DNA of 35,039 nt from Beijerinckiaceae bacterium (GTDB lineage Bacteria; Pseudomonadota; Alphaproteobacteria; Rhizobiales; Beijerinckiaceae). The position numbers and the translations under genes are program-made. Below the pieces are notes generated by a model. The model ran no database searches. It saw only the letters and a program-made list of their open reading frames with translations, and was not told the DNA's origin. The stretch lies in the NCBI GenBank assembly GCA_004298435.1, contig SCSF01000017.1, positions 1 through 35,039 of the forward strand, given 5' to 3'. Below, piece after piece: positions 15,592-26,377 of this stretch; the first letter of the stretch is position 1; the number at the start of each line of letters is the position of its first letter.

Positions 15592-16707
15592 ATGCGCGTT
15601 GACGGCACGCCTTATCGCACCATCTGGGCCTCGCACGATGCCGGGCGCGTCTCGATCATCGACCAGACGCGCCTGCCGCATGAATTCGTCGTGGCCGAAC
15701 TCGCGACGCCGGCCGAAGCCGCGAAGGCGATCAAGCATATGCAGGTGCGCGGCGCGCCGCTCATCGGCGTCACAGCCGCCTATGGTCTCGCGCTCGCACT
15801 TCGCGCCGATCCTTCCGATGCCAGTCTTGAGGCCGCCAGCGCCGCCCTCACCGCCACGCGCCCGACTGCGGTTAATCTCGCCTGGGCGCTCGGGCAGATG
15901 CGCAGGCGCGTCGCGCCGCTTCCTTTCGCAGATCGCGCCGAGGCCGCCTTTGCATATGCTGGCGAACTGGCGGACGAGGACGTGGCGCTTTGCGCCGCCA
16001 TCGGCGATCACGGCCTGCCCTTGATCCGCAAGATTGCGGAAGCGAAATCAGGCGCGCCGGTTAATATCCTCACGCATTGCAATGCCGGCTGGCTCGCGAT
16101 GGTCGATTGGGGCACCGCCACTTCGTCCATGTACAAGGCGCATGACGCAGGCATCCCGCTCCATGTTTTTGTGGATGAGACACGACCGCGCAATCAGGGC
16201 GCATCGCTGACGGCATGGGAACTCGGGCAGCATGGCATTGCGCATCATGTCATCGTCGATAATGCCGGCGGCCATCTCATGCAGCATGGCGAGATCGATC
16301 TCGTCATCGTCGGAACCGATCGCACCACCGCGACAGGCGATGTCTGCAACAAGATTGGAACCTATCTGAAAGCTCTCGCGGCCAAGGACAATGACATTCC
16401 GTTTTTCGTCGCCGCGCCTTCGCCCTCGATCGACTTCGCCATAAACGACGGCGTGAAGGACATTCCGATCGAAGAGCGCGACGAGGAAGAAGTCGCCATT
16501 ATGCGCGGTGTGACGGCCGACGGGCGCATCGAGCAGGTGCGGCTGACGCCGACGGGAAGCCCCTGCGCCAATCCAGCTTTCGATGTCACGCCCGCGCGGC
16601 TCATTACCGGCCTTATCACGGAGCGCGGCATCATCGCCGCGACCAGGGAGGCGATTGCCGCTGCGTTTCCAGAGCGTGTGCTTCATACGCAGCCGAATCG
16701 GAAATAA
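15592..16707 (+). CDS. mtnA: Methylthioribose-1-phosphate isomerase MtnA
   Basis: This 371-residue enzyme isomerises 5-methylthioribose-1-phosphate to 5-methylthioribulose-1-phosphate in the methionine salvage pathway. Family marks are [15 protein letters not shown] near residue 51, [11 protein letters not shown], the catalytic Cys163 in ILTHCNAG and the catalytic Asp243 in [19 protein letters not shown]. The eIF2B-like fold and length fit the family. AAAGGA 7 bases before the ATG supports the start. No other salvage gene (mtnP, mtnK or mtnB-D) is in the window, so the rest of the route must be elsewhere. The next gene, an APC permease, follows after 134 bp. Confidence 0.95.
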   Translation: MRVDGTPYRTIWASHDAGRVSIIDQTRLPHEFVVAELATPAEAAKAIKHMQVRGAPLIGVTAAYGLALALRADPSDASLEAASAALTATRPTAVNLAWALGQMRRRVAPLPFADRAEAAFAYAGELADEDVALCAAIGDHGLPLIRKIAEAKSGAPVNILTHCNAGWLAMVDWGTATSSMYKAHDAGIPLHVFVDETRPRNQGASLTAWELGQHGIAHHVIVDNAGGHLMQHGEIDLVIVGTDRTTATGDVCNKIGTYLKALAAKDNDIPFFVAAPSPSIDFAINDGVKDIPIEERDEEEVAIMRGVTADGRIEQVRLTPTGSPCANPAFDVTPARLITGLITERGIIAATREAIAAAFPERVLHTQPNRK

Positions 16708-16841
16708 CGTCTTCCCCTGCCAATGGCGGAAGGCAAAACGCTGTGGAGGCATCGTTTCTTATGCCTTCCCTCTATGGTAACGTTCCTGTCAGCCTGAACG
16801 ACGGCCAATGACGCCGCGAGATGCAGCGACGGGGAGGAGAC

Positions 16842-18440
16842 ATGATCGGATCCGCAGGAGCAGGTGCGCCAGGCAAGCTGCGACGCGAAGCCCGCATGGT
16901 GGGCCTTCTGTTCGCCAGCACCACGAGCATGATCGGTTCAGGCTGGCTGTTCGGCGCTTATCACGCCTCCAGGATTGCCGGCCCGCTCTCCATCTGGAGC
17001 TGGGTGGTGGGCGCCGTCATCATCATGTTGATCGCGCTTTGCTTCGCCGAACTCGGCGCGCTGTTCCCGCGCAGCGGCGCATTAGTGCATATGAGCCACG
17101 CGAGCCATGGCGAGGGGCTCGGCCGCATCTGGGGCTGGATGCTGTTTCTCGCCTATGTGCCGATTCCGGCGGTCGAAGCCGAAGCCGTCGTCACTTACGC
17201 CAACAATTATCTGCCGTACTTTCTACAGCCACATTCCGAGTTGTTGACAACCACAGGAGTCATCGTCTGCGCCTTGCTGCTCGGCGTCTTCGCGTGGCTG
17301 AACCTGCTCGCCGTGCGCGCGCTGCTGCGCTTCAATAATGCCGTGACGTGGTGGAAGCTCGCGGTGCCGATCCTGACGGTCATCGTGCTGATTGCCGCCA
17401 GCACCCACTGGGATGTCTGGTCCGCCGACAAGGGCAGCTATAAAATCTCCGGCATATTCACCGCCTTGCCGGACGCCGGCATCGTCTTCAGCTATCTCGG
17501 CTTCCGCGCGGCAATCGATCTCGGCGGGGAAAGCGCCAACCCCGGCCGGCACATTCCGCTTGCTGTCATAGGATCGGTGCTGATTTCAGCGACCATCTAT
17601 ATCCTTTTGCAAGTCGCCTTCCTGATGGCGCTGCGTCCCGAGGATCTGGCGCAAGGCTGGACGCATTTGAGCTTCACCGGACAGGCAGGGCCGTTCGCAG
17701 GCCTTGCGGCGTCGCTGGGCATCGGCTGGATGGCGACGCTCCTCTACATCGATGCCTATATTTCGCCAGGCGGCACTGGCCTCATATATGTGACCGGCGG
17801 CTCGCGCGTGCTCTACGCGGTCGGTGAGATGAATGCCGGCCCTAAATCGCTGACGGCCTTGAATGGCGCGAAAGCGCCGTGGGTTGCGGTGTTGATCATG
17901 TGGCTCGTCGGCGTGCTGTTCCTGCTGCCATTTCCGGCATGGAAGCTGATGGTCGAATACATCACTTCGATCACCGTGCTCACCTTCGGGCTCGGCCCCA
18001 TCGTGCTGCTGGTTTTGCGCCGCAGCCAGCCTGATCTGCCGCGATCCTTCACGCTGTGGAAGGCCAACATACTCGCTCCACTCGCCTTCGTTTGCAGCAA
18101 CTGGATCATCTACTGGACAGGATTCAAGACGAACACGTTTCTGTTCATCCTGCTGGCCGTCGGCTTCATCCTCTATGCGCTCTACTATCATTTCATAGCA
18201 AAGAAGCCGACGGAGGACTTCGGCTGGCGCTATATCGCCTGGCTGCTCCCGTGGTTTGGCGGCATATGGGTGCTTTCCGCCCTGGGCAATATCGGCGGCG
18301 GTTTCGGCGTAATTGGATTCTGGGTGGGCGTCGCCGCCGTGGCGGTCTGGAGCCTCTTCATCATCGTGCTGGCCTTGCGCTCCGCGCTGCCTGCGGCCGA
18401 AACCGCCGCGATCATGGTGCGCATGGAAGAGATGGTGTGA
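16842..18440 (+). CDS. APC-family amino acid permease
   Basis: The 532-residue product is an amino acid-polyamine-organocation transporter with about 12 to 14 helices. The first helix has the glycine-rich TSMIGSGWLFGAYHASRIAG typical of the fold, helix 6 region contains FSYLGFRAAIDLGGESANP, and ISPGGTGLIYVTGGSRVLYA lies in the middle. The closest remembered group is the YveA-like aspartate/proton symporters, but the substrate cannot be read from sequence. A GGGGAGGA ribosome site at 16831-16838 fixes the start at 16842 rather than the upstream ATG at 16821. A repeat element follows the stop, and no intrinsic terminator is evident. Confidence 0.88.
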   Translation: MIGSAGAGAPGKLRREARMVGLLFASTTSMIGSGWLFGAYHASRIAGPLSIWSWVVGAVIIMLIALCFAELGALFPRSGALVHMSHASHGEGLGRIWGWMLFLAYVPIPAVEAEAVVTYANNYLPYFLQPHSELLTTTGVIVCALLLGVFAWLNLLAVRALLRFNNAVTWWKLAVPILTVIVLIAASTHWDVWSADKGSYKISGIFTALPDAGIVFSYLGFRAAIDLGGESANPGRHIPLAVIGSVLISATIYILLQVAFLMALRPEDLAQGWTHLSFTGQAGPFAGLAASLGIGWMATLLYIDAYISPGGTGLIYVTGGSRVLYAVGEMNAGPKSLTALNGAKAPWVAVLIMWLVGVLFLLPFPAWKLMVEYITSITVLTFGLGPIVLLVLRRSQPDLPRSFTLWKANILAPLAFVCSNWIIYWTGFKTNTFLFILLAVGFILYALYYHFIAKKPTEDFGWRYIAWLLPWFGGIWVLSALGNIGGGFGVIGFWVGVAAVAVWSLFIIVLALRSALPAAETAAIMVRMEEMV

Positions 18441-18475
18441 GGCGGTGCTCTTAACGCCACCAGAGAAAGGTAGAG

Positions 18476-18650
18476 ACTTGGGCAAATCCCCTGGCCCCTC
18501 ACCTTACCTCTCCCCGTGAACGGGGAGAGGAGCGGCCGGCATCGTGCAAGCCGACGCACTATGTAAGCCCTGATCGGCGATATCCCCTCGCCCCGCTTGC
18601 GGGGAGAGGGTTAGGGTGAGGGGCTTGGCGAGTAGCCGCACTCTGGAACG
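18476..18650. repeat. Composite palindromic repeat (copy 2, order B-A)
   Basis: Unit B has its tail (about 18476-18506) and an 11-bp hairpin at 18507-18517/18520-18530. Unit A has a hairpin core at 18591-18596/18599-18604 and a tail to about 18650. Both share long near-identical stretches with 7314-7515 but in the reverse order of units. The element lies between the permease and gltD, which converge, and may act as a bidirectional transcript end. Confidence 0.85.
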
Positions 18651-18682
18651 GATTTCGCCATTGGAGTCAAAAGGCGAAGCTT

Positions 18683-20101
18683 TTACCGTGGCAGGGTCGT
18701 CGTGCCCATCAGATAGCGGTCGACATTATGCGCTGCCTGGCGGCCTTCGCGGATCGCCCAGACCACAAGAGACTGGCCGCGCCGCATGTCGCCGCAAGCG
18801 AAAACCTTCTCCGTCGATGATTTATAGCTTTCGGTGTCCGCAGCGACATTGCCGCGCGGATCGAAGTTGACGCCGAGCTTCTCCAGCAGACCCTCATGCG
18901 TCGGCGAGACGAAGCCCATTGCGAACAGGACGAGATCGGCCTCGATATCGAACGAACTGTTCACGACCTCCTGCATCTGTGCGTCGAGGTGGACACAGCG
19001 GAGTTTTTTGACAACGCCGTTCTCGCCAATAAATTCCTTCGTGAGCACAGCAAAGTCGCGCTTTGCGCCCTCCTCATGGCTTGAAGACGTGCGCAGCTTC
19101 AAAGGCCAGTTTGGCCAGGTGAGGAGCTTGTTTTCCTTCTCCGGCGGCTGCGGCATGATCTCAAGCTGCATGATGCTGACTGCGCCTTGCCGCGCCGAGG
19201 TGCCGATGCAATCGGAGCCGGTATCGCCTCCGCCGATAACGACGACATGCTTGCCGGTTGCAAGAATTGGGTCGCCGGCCGTTGACGGCTCGCGCGCGAG
19301 CCGGCGGTTCTGCTGGGTGAGAAACTCCATCGCGAAATGAATGCCCGACAAGTCGCGCCCGGGGATCGGCAGATCGCGCGGCTTCTCTGCACCTCCGGCA
19401 AGTACGACGGCATCATATTGGGCAACAAGTTTTTCAGCAGCGAGATCGACACCGACATTGACGCCGCCATGGAACTCCACGCCTTCCGCAGCGAGTTGGC
19501 GCATACGCCGATCGATCAGATGCTTCTCCAGCTTGAAGTCCGGGATGCCATAGCGGAGCAAACCGCCGGGCTTCAGATTTTTCTCGAAGAGATGCACTTC
19601 ATGCCCGGCGCGGGCGAGTTGCTGCGCGCAGGCGAGGCCAGCCGGTCCGGAGCCAACAACAGCAACGCGCTTGCCTGTCTTGCGCGGCGCGATCTCAGGC
19701 TTGAGCCAGCCATTGGCGAAAGCCCTGTCGACGATCGCGCATTCGATTGTCTTGATCGTCACCGGGCTGTCGATGAGATTCAGCGTGCAGGCGGCCTCGC
19801 AAGGCGCCGGGCAGATGCGGCCGGTGAATTCCGGGAAATTATTGGTCGAATGGAGGTTGCGCGAGGCTTCCTCCCAATCCGAATGATAGACGAGATCATT
19901 CCAGTCCGGGATCTGATTGTTGACCGGACAACCAGTATGGCAAAAAGGAACGCCGCAACTCATGCAGCGCGCGGCCTGATCCCGCGTTGCCTCTTCGGAC
20001 AGGGGAATCATAAACTCGCGATAGTGCCTGACCCGATCGGAAGCCGGCTCATAGCGCCGGTCGCGACGATCGATTTCAAGAAATCCAGTGACCTTTCCCA
20101 T
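18683..20101 (-). CDS. gltD: Glutamate synthase (NADPH) small subunit GltD
   Basis: The 472-residue subunit supplies electrons from NADPH to GltB for glutamate synthesis from glutamine and 2-oxoglutarate. The N-terminal Fe-S domain has Cys46, Cys49, Cys54 and Cys58 ([13 protein letters not shown]) and Cys97, Cys101 and Cys105 (CPAPCEAAC). The FAD site is [19 protein letters not shown] from residue 150, and the NADPH site is [16 protein letters not shown]. The C-terminus carries [20 protein letters not shown], the second FAD contact. It lies downstream of gltB on the same strand, 187 bp away, with an inverted repeat pair in the gap. Co-transcription is likely but the gap is unusually structured. 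Confidence 0.95.
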   Translation of the reverse strand: MGKVTGFLEIDRRDRRYEPASDRVRHYREFMIPLSEEATRDQAARCMSCGVPFCHTGCPVNNQIPDWNDLVYHSDWEEASRNLHSTNNFPEFTGRICPAPCEAACTLNLIDSPVTIKTIECAIVDRAFANGWLKPEIAPRKTGKRVAVVGSGPAGLACAQQLARAGHEVHLFEKNLKPGGLLRYGIPDFKLEKHLIDRRMRQLAAEGVEFHGGVNVGVDLAAEKLVAQYDAVVLAGGAEKPRDLPIPGRDLSGIHFAMEFLTQQNRRLAREPSTAGDPILATGKHVVVIGGGDTGSDCIGTSARQGAVSIMQLEIMPQPPEKENKLLTWPNWPLKLRTSSSHEEGAKRDFAVLTKEFIGENGVVKKLRCVHLDAQMQEVVNSSFDIEADLVLFAMGFVSPTHEGLLEKLGVNFDPRGNVAADTESYKSSTEKVFACGDMRRGQSLVVWAIREGRQAAHNVDRYLMGTTTLPR

Positions 20102-20139
20102 GCCCTGTCCGATTTTTACGGTTTAATTCTCGAATGTTC

Positions 20140-20264
20140 CCTTCTCCCGCTTGCGGGAGAAGGTGGCCCTTGCGTCAGCAAGGGGCGGATGAGGGACGCT
20201 GGACAAGGGAAGAACCCTCACCCGGCAGGCTCCGCCTGCCACCCTCTCCCGCAAGCGGGAGAGG
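20140..20264. repeat. Inverted palindromic repeat pair in the gltB-gltD gap
   Basis: Three hairpins are visible: 20140-20150/20153-20163 (11 bp), 20224-20230/20234-20240 (7 bp) and 20243-20252/20255-20264 (10 bp). The outer two have nearly the same core, built on CTCCCGC and GCGGGAG. The segment resembles a second family of dispersed alphaproteobacterial repeats, distinct in detail from those at 7314 and 18476. On the minus strand it sits in the gltBD transcript. Confidence 0.82.
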
Positions 20265-20288
20265 ATCAGCGCCATAACTATTGCGCAT

Positions 20289-23200
20289 TCACTGTCCCGC
20301 AGCGGCGAACAGTGGCACTTCGTCGTGTTTCTTCGCGCGCATCTCTTCAAGCGCACGACGATATTCGACCGGCATCACCTTGCGGAACTTGCCTTTGAAC
20401 GCATCCCAATTGTCGAGGATGAGACGCGCCCGCAAAGATCCCGTATAGGCCGCATGATTGGCGATCAACTGATGCAGACGCTCGGCATCGTGACGCGTCA
20501 TGTCCTGCATGACATCGACGCGGCCATGGCTGTCGAGATCGCCACCCTGATGATAGCTTTTCTGCATCGCCTCTTCTTCTTTCGCCACAGGCTCGAGATC
20601 AACCATCGAAAGATTGCAGCGCTTCGCGAAGGTTTCGTCCTCGTCGAGCACATAGGCGATGCCACCCGACATGCCGGCGGCGAAGTTGCGCCCGGTCTTG
20701 CCGATGACGACAATGATGCCGCCCGTCATATACTCGCAGCCATGATCGCCGACGCCTTCGACAACCGCGATCACGCCTGAGTTGCGGACGCCAAAGCGCT
20801 CGCCGGCCACGCCACGGATGTAGCATTCGCCGGCAATCGCGCCGTAGAGCACCGTGTTGCCCGCAATGATCGAGTCTTCCGCCACAATGCGGCTGTTGGC
20901 CGGCGGATAGATGATGATCCGGCCGCCAGACAATCCCTTGCCGACGTAGTCATTCGCTTCGCCTTCGAGCTCCAGAGTGACGCCGTGGGCGAGCCAGGCG
21001 CCGAAGCTCTGGCCGGCCGTACCTTTGGCATGCACATGGATGGTTTCATCCGGCAGGCCGACATGCCCGTAGCGCCTCGCAATCTCGCCGGACAGCATCG
21101 CGCCTGTTGTCCGGTTTGTATTGTTGATCTTCGTCTCGATGCGAACCTTCGTGCCTTTTTCGATCGCGTTCTGCGCCTCGTCGATGAGTTTCCGGTCGAG
21201 CACGTCGCCAATCTTGTGGTTCTGCCGGATCGAATGGAAGTGCGCTTCTGAATCCGGGTGCTCGGGCTTGTGAAACAGCTTCGAGAAATCGAGGCCCTTC
21301 GCCTTCCAATGCTCGACAAGCTTCTGCCTGTCGAGCATCTGCATCTGCCCGATCATCTCGTTGAACGTGCGATAACCAAGCGTCGCCATCAGTTCGCGGA
21401 CTTCTTCAGCGACGAAGAAGAAGTAATTGATGACGTGCTCGGGCTGGCCGGTGAAACGCTTGCGCAGCACCGGGTCCTGCGTCGCAATGCCGACGGGACA
21501 GGTGTTGAGATGGCATTTGCGCATCATCACGCAGCCTGCCGCGATGAGCGGCGCTGTGGCAAAGCCGAACTCGTCGGCGCCGAGAAGCGCACCGATAATC
21601 ACATCGCGCCCTGTCCTGATGCCGCCATCGACCTGCACGGCGATGCGCGAGCGCAAATGGTTCAAAACAAGGGTCTGATGCGTCTCCGCGAGGCCGATCT
21701 CCCACGGACTGCCCGCGTGCTTGATCGATGTCAGCGGCGAAGCGCCGGTGCCGCCTTCGTAACCAGAAATCGTGACATGATCGGCGCGCGCCTTGGAAAC
21801 GCCCGCAGCAACCGTGCCGACGCCGATTTCCGAAACGAGCTTCACCGAAACATCCGCACCCGGATTGACGTTCTTCAGATCGAAGATGAGCTGCGCCAGA
21901 TCCTCGATCGAATAGATGTCATGATGTGGCGGCGGTGAGATCAGGCCGACGCCCTGCGTCGAATGCCGCGTCTTGGCGATGACGGCATCGACCTTGTGGC
22001 CCGGCAACTGGCCGCCTTCGCCGGGTTTCGCACCCTGCGCCATCTTGATCTGCATCATATCGGAGTTGACGAGATATTCCGTCGTCACGCCGAACCGGCC
22101 GGAGGCCACCTGCTTGATCGCCGAACGCATTGAATCGCCGTTCGGCAAAGGCTTGAAGCGATCCGATTGTTCGCCACCCTCGCCCGTATTCGACTTGCCG
22201 CCGAGACGGTTCATCGCAATCGCGAGCGTCGTATGCGCTTCACGCGAGATAGAGCCAAAGGACATCGCGCCAGTCGAAAAGCGGCGCACGATGGATGCCA
22301 CCGATTCCACTTCTTCAAGCGGCACCGGCAAACGCCCATCTTCCTCGGCGCCCTTGATGCGGAACAGGCCGCGAATGGTCAGAAGCCCATCAGCCTGATC
22401 GTTCAGAAGCGCAGCATAGGCGCGATAGTCGTCACGCGAATTGCCGCGCACGGCATGTTGCAGCAAGGATACCGTCTGCGAGGTCCAGTTATGCGCTTCG
22501 CCACGCGTGCGGAAGACATATTCGCCGCCGACATCGAGCGAGTGGCGATAGATCGGCGCATCGCCGAAGGCGTCCTTGTGCCGCCGCACTGTCTCCTGCG
22601 CAATTTCATCGAGTCCGACGCCGCCGATCCGCGAGGCCGTGCCGGTGAAATAACGCGCGACGAAATCGGCAGCGAGGCCAATCGCATCGAAAATCTGCGC
22701 GCCGCAATAGGACTGATAGGTTGATATGCCCATCTTGGACATGATCTTCAGAAGTCCCTTGTCGATCGACTTGACGTAACGCTTGCACGCCTCGGACCCA
22801 TCGATCTCGTCAGGAAAAGCCTCCGACATGGAGGCGATCACCTCGAACGCGAGATAAGGATTGATCGCTTCCGCGCCATAGCCTGCGAGCAACGCAAAAT
22901 GATGCATCTCGCGCGCTTCGCCGGTTTCGACGACAAGGCCGACGGACGTGCGCAATCCCTTGCGGATCAGATGATGATGGACGGCAGCCGTCGCGAGCAG
23001 CGCCGGTATCGGAATTCGATCCGGCCCAACGAGGCGATCTGACAGCACGATGATCGTATAGCCGCCTTTGACGGCCTGCTCGGCCCGGTCGCAGACTCTC
23101 GTCAGCGCTTCGGCCATGCCTTCGGCCCCGCGCTCCACAGCATAGGTGATGTCGAGCGTGCGCGTGTCGAAAGTCTCTTCGACCATGCCGATCGAACGGA

Positions 23201-24956
23201 TCTTTTCCAGATCGGCATTGGTGAGGATCGGCTGATGAACTTCGAGCCGCTTGCGCCGCGCATTTCCGGCGTGATCGAAAATATTCGGCCGCGGCCCGAT
23301 GAAGGACACAAGGCTCATAACGAGCTCTTCACGGATCGGATCGATCGGCGGATTCGTCACCTGCGCAAACGTCTGCTTGAAATAGGTGTAAAGCAGCTTC
23401 GACTTCGACGACAGCGCGGAAATCGGCGTGTCGTTGCCCATCGCGCCGATCGCCTCCTGGCCCGTCACCGCCATCGGCGCGAGCAGCATGGAGAGATCTT
23501 CCTGCGTATAGCCGAACGTCTGCTGCCGATCGAGCAACGAGACATCGCTGCGCGCGGCGCGCGCCTCGACCGGATTCAGCTCCTCGAGTTTGATCTGCGT
23601 GCGCTTCAGCCAGGAGCCATAAGGATGCAGGGTTGCGAGGCTCAATTTGATCTCGTCATCCGAGATGATGCGGCCCTGCTCCAGATCGACAAGCAGCATC
23701 TTGCCGGGCTGAAGCCGCCATTTGGTGATGATCTTCTCCTGCGGGATCTTTGGCAGAACGCCAGCTTCCGACGCCATGACGACGAGGCCGTCATCGGTCA
23801 CGATATAGCGGGCGGGCCTCAGGCCGTTGCGGTCAAGCGTGGCGCCGATCTGGCGGCCATCGGTGAAGGCGACTGCGGCGGGACCGTCCCACGGCTCCAT
23901 CAGCGCGGCATGATATTCATAAAAGGCGCGGCGATCCTCACCCATGAGCGGATTGCCGGCCCAGGCCTCCGGGATGAGCATCATCATCGCATGGGCAAGC
24001 GTGTAGCCGCCCTGAACGAGAAATTCGAGCGCATTGTCGAAACAGGCGGTGTCCGACTGCCCCTCATAAGAGATCGGCCACAGCTTCTCGATATCGCTGC
24101 CGAAGAGGTCGGACGAAACCGAAGCCTGCCTTGCGGCCATCCAGTTCACATTGCCGCGCAGCGTGTTGATCTCGCCATTATGCGCAACCATGCGATAGGG
24201 ATGCGCCAGCGACCAGGTCGGGAACGTATTGGTCGAGAAACGCTGATGGACGAGCGCAAGCGCCGACTCGAACGAAGGATCGCTCAGATCGTTGAAATAG
24301 TCGCCGAGTTGCGTCGCGAGCAGAAGGCCCTTGTAAACGACAGTGCGCGACGACAGGCAGACGCCATAAAAGCCCCTGGTGCGCTGATCGCCCCGGCTGA
24401 AAACGGCGTTCGAAATCACCTTGCGCAGAATGAACAGCCGGCGCTCGAACAACTCCTGCTCGTCGACGCCCGGTCCACGGCCAACGAAAATTTGCCGGAT
24501 CACAGGCTCCGTCGGCTTGACGCTCTCGCCAAGGCACGACGAATCCACAGGCACATCGCGCCAGCCAAGGAAAACCTGGCCTTCGTCAACGACCGACTGC
24601 TCGATGATCTTTTCGACGATCGCGCGGCCTTCCGGATCGCGCGGCAGGAAGAAAACGCCAACCGCATATTCACCGGGCTCAGGCAAGGCGATGCCGAGCT
24701 TGCCCGTCTCTGCGGCAAAGAAACGATGCGGAATCTGGACCAGCATGCCGCATCCATCGCCCGCGCATGGGTCTGCGCCGACCGCGCCGCGATGATCGAG
24801 ATTGAGAAGGATCTCGAGTCCCTGGCTGATGATCTTATGCGACTTGCGGTTATGCAGATCGGCAACGAAGCCGACGCCGCAGCTATCATGCTCCTGCCGT
24901 GGATCGTAGAGGCCCTGCGCAGGCGGCAGCGCCGGATCGAGAACGGTTTCGGGCAT
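20289..24956 (-). CDS. gltB: Glutamate synthase (NADPH) large subunit GltB
   Basis: The 1555-residue subunit has the usual length and order. A class II glutamine amidotransferase domain comes first; its nucleophile is Cys26 in [12 protein letters not shown] after a 25-residue propeptide. A central domain and an FMN-binding synthase domain follow ([27 protein letters not shown]), then the 3Fe-4S ligands in [19 protein letters not shown], and a C-terminal GXGXG beta-helix domain. The frame is open to 25061, but AGGA before the ATG at 24956 and the family start support 24956. Ammonia from glutamine is channelled to 2-oxoglutarate. gltD follows on the same strand. A large antisense frame (23235-25166) is a GC-bias artefact. 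Confidence 0.97.
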   Translation of the reverse strand: MPETVLDPALPPAQGLYDPRQEHDSCGVGFVADLHNRKSHKIISQGLEILLNLDHRGAVGADPCAGDGCGMLVQIPHRFFAAETGKLGIALPEPGEYAVGVFFLPRDPEGRAIVEKIIEQSVVDEGQVFLGWRDVPVDSSCLGESVKPTEPVIRQIFVGRGPGVDEQELFERRLFILRKVISNAVFSRGDQRTRGFYGVCLSSRTVVYKGLLLATQLGDYFNDLSDPSFESALALVHQRFSTNTFPTWSLAHPYRMVAHNGEINTLRGNVNWMAARQASVSSDLFGSDIEKLWPISYEGQSDTACFDNALEFLVQGGYTLAHAMMMLIPEAWAGNPLMGEDRRAFYEYHAALMEPWDGPAAVAFTDGRQIGATLDRNGLRPARYIVTDDGLVVMASEAGVLPKIPQEKIITKWRLQPGKMLLVDLEQGRIISDDEIKLSLATLHPYGSWLKRTQIKLEELNPVEARAARSDVSLLDRQQTFGYTQEDLSMLLAPMAVTGQEAIGAMGNDTPISALSSKSKLLYTYFKQTFAQVTNPPIDPIREELVMSLVSFIGPRPNIFDHAGNARRKRLEVHQPILTNADLEKIRSIGMVEETFDTRTLDITYAVERGAEGMAEALTRVCDRAEQAVKGGYTIIVLSDRLVGPDRIPIPALLATAAVHHHLIRKGLRTSVGLVVETGEAREMHHFALLAGYGAEAINPYLAFEVIASMSEAFPDEIDGSEACKRYVKSIDKGLLKIMSKMGISTYQSYCGAQIFDAIGLAADFVARYFTGTASRIGGVGLDEIAQETVRRHKDAFGDAPIYRHSLDVGGEYVFRTRGEAHNWTSQTVSLLQHAVRGNSRDDYRAYAALLNDQADGLLTIRGLFRIKGAEEDGRLPVPLEEVESVASIVRRFSTGAMSFGSISREAHTTLAIAMNRLGGKSNTGEGGEQSDRFKPLPNGDSMRSAIKQVASGRFGVTTEYLVNSDMMQIKMAQGAKPGEGGQLPGHKVDAVIAKTRHSTQGVGLISPPPHHDIYSIEDLAQLIFDLKNVNPGADVSVKLVSEIGVGTVAAGVSKARADHVTISGYEGGTGASPLTSIKHAGSPWEIGLAETHQTLVLNHLRSRIAVQVDGGIRTGRDVIIGALLGADEFGFATAPLIAAGCVMMRKCHLNTCPVGIATQDPVLRKRFTGQPEHVINYFFFVAEEVRELMATLGYRTFNEMIGQMQMLDRQKLVEHWKAKGLDFSKLFHKPEHPDSEAHFHSIRQNHKIGDVLDRKLIDEAQNAIEKGTKVRIETKINNTNRTTGAMLSGEIARRYGHVGLPDETIHVHAKGTAGQSFGAWLAHGVTLELEGEANDYVGKGLSGGRIIIYPPANSRIVAEDSIIAGNTVLYGAIAGECYIRGVAGERFGVRNSGVIAVVEGVGDHGCEYMTGGIIVVIGKTGRNFAAGMSGGIAYVLDEDETFAKRCNLSMVDLEPVAKEEEAMQKSYHQGGDLDSHGRVDVMQDMTRHDAERLHQLIANHAAYTGSLRARLILDNWDAFKGKFRKVMPVEYRRALEEMRAKKHDEVPLFAAAGQ

Positions 24957-25539
24957 GGACGTAATTCCTGGTGCGAAAGACGTTGGGAGGGCGCGTGCCA
25001 AATCCCTCGAACGGCTCATCCGGCCGCGGGTTGCGCGCTGATCCCGATCACCTTTCTTCATATCTCAGCCCCCTTGGCTTCCATTCCCGGAGATGGCCCC
25101 GTGAAAGCGCCCTTTGTAATGAAACCAGCCGCGCACAAATTCCAGCCACACGGCCGGAAGATATAGATGTCCCGCCATTTCGGCCACACGGCCGAGGCCA
25201 GCAGCAAAGCTCGCTTGGCTATCGGACGCCTGACGATCGAAGATGGCGGACGCATGCCGGATCGCAAATGGTCAGCAAGACTGTCCTATCAAGGACACCA
25301 TTACAGATTTGGCGAAAAACACAAGTCCCTCCGACACCGCCGCAATGGAACTTTGTCGCAAGCGACAGAATGCGGCAGCTTCAGCAGGGACGCGCCTTTC
25401 CTCCTCGTAGAGCGGACCCCGCGGCAGCAGGAGAAATCGTCACCTCCTGTTGTCTTATCCCTCTGTGGCCGCAATTGCCGCGGACTTTCGCCGAAATCCT
25501 TACGAATTCTATGGTATGCAAGCCGCGAGGACTTTTGTC
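24957..25539. other. Divergent intergenic region upstream of gltB
   Basis: These 583 bases separate the gltB start from the secreted protein gene on the other strand. They should hold both promoters, but I cannot name convincing -35/-10 pairs. A repeated CACACGGCCG motif occurs at about 25147-25156 and 25185-25194. Small open frames (25058-25267 minus and 25167-25709 plus) lack protein-like features. Confidence 0.5.
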
Positions 25540-26235
25540 ATGAATCGCTCGAACACCCGGGCCTCAGCGACGCTCCGCGCCCGGCGTCCAAAATGGAAAG
25601 CCGCGGGCCTCATGGGCCTCGGCGCTTTGGCCCTTGCTTTCACCGCAGGCATCCCCGCACAGCCCGCACAGGCACAGTTTCTGCGGTGGTGGTGGTGGCA
25701 CAAGGATGAGGGGCCGCCGCCAATTCCCCCCGGATATGTCGGGCACCGCCATCACCAAAGCTGGCGTGACGTCGAGCCTATGCCGCGGCATCCTGTTTCG
25801 CTGGCTGAAATGCGCCACAAGGCGAGCGGCTTCGGCCTTCGCCTGCTCGGTACGCCGCATCGGGAAGGCCGGGTTTTCGTAGCTTTCGGCGAAGATTCGC
25901 GCGGCATTCTGCATCACCTTGCTTTCGATGCTTACGAAGGAACTCTGGTCGAAAACGAAACGACATCGATCAAGGCAAAAACGACGGAGGCGAAGGCGCC
26001 GAAAACCGACGAGCATCCGGTTGCCGCCGCACCCGCGAAAGCCACAGCGCCACCGCAAGCTCCGGCTCCGGCTTCACCCCATCCGGCTCCCGCTATGACC
26101 GCGAGCGCGGCGACGCCGCCGGCGCAGACGCCGCCAACGCCCGCCGCTGCCGCATCCTCGACGCCGAATGATCGCGATCTCTCACCGATCAGGCCGAAGC
26201 CGGGATCGGACGAAACGAGTCCTGCAAAGCAGTGA
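25540..26235 (+). CDS. Secreted Pro/Ala-rich protein of unknown function
   Basis: From the ATG at 25540 (GAGGA about 8 bases upstream) the product has 231 residues. A long basic N-terminus and a hydrophobic stretch (GLMGLGALALAFTAGIPA) form a probable signal peptide ending near PAQAQF. A tryptophan run (RWWWWHKDEG) follows, then a small domain with VSLAEMRHKASGFGLRLLG and GRVFVAFGEDSRGIL and LAFDAYEGTLVEN. The last 80 residues are a disordered Pro/Ala/Thr-rich tail. The central segment recalls PepSY-like secreted modules of Hyphomicrobiales, but I cannot assign a function. The frame opens at 25450, yet the upstream part is not protein-like. Confidence 0.7.
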   Translation: MNRSNTRASATLRARRPKWKAAGLMGLGALALAFTAGIPAQPAQAQFLRWWWWHKDEGPPPIPPGYVGHRHHQSWRDVEPMPRHPVSLAEMRHKASGFGLRLLGTPHREGRVFVAFGEDSRGILHHLAFDAYEGTLVENETTSIKAKTTEAKAPKTDEHPVAAAPAKATAPPQAPAPASPHPAPAMTASAATPPAQTPPTPAAAASSTPNDRDLSPIRPKPGSDETSPAKQ

Positions 26236-26377
26236 TATGGATGTAAAAGCGAGGTCAGCATGAACCTCTCAAACGCTCTGTTTGCTTCGAGATAACGCTA
26301 AGCTTCTCGGTGACCTAACTTTCGCATTGAAAGCGGGTCACACGAACTTGTTTCGCGAATTCTTCCTCCGCGTGGAG

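Noticed and set aside
23235..25166. 643-codon open frame antisense to gltB
   Set aside because: It mirrors gltB codon structure in GC-rich DNA, is rich in Arg/His/Asp and shows no domain; gltB is certain.
25167..25709. 180-codon frame overlapping the secreted protein
   Set aside because: It lies in another frame than the signal-peptide protein and lacks protein-like sequence.
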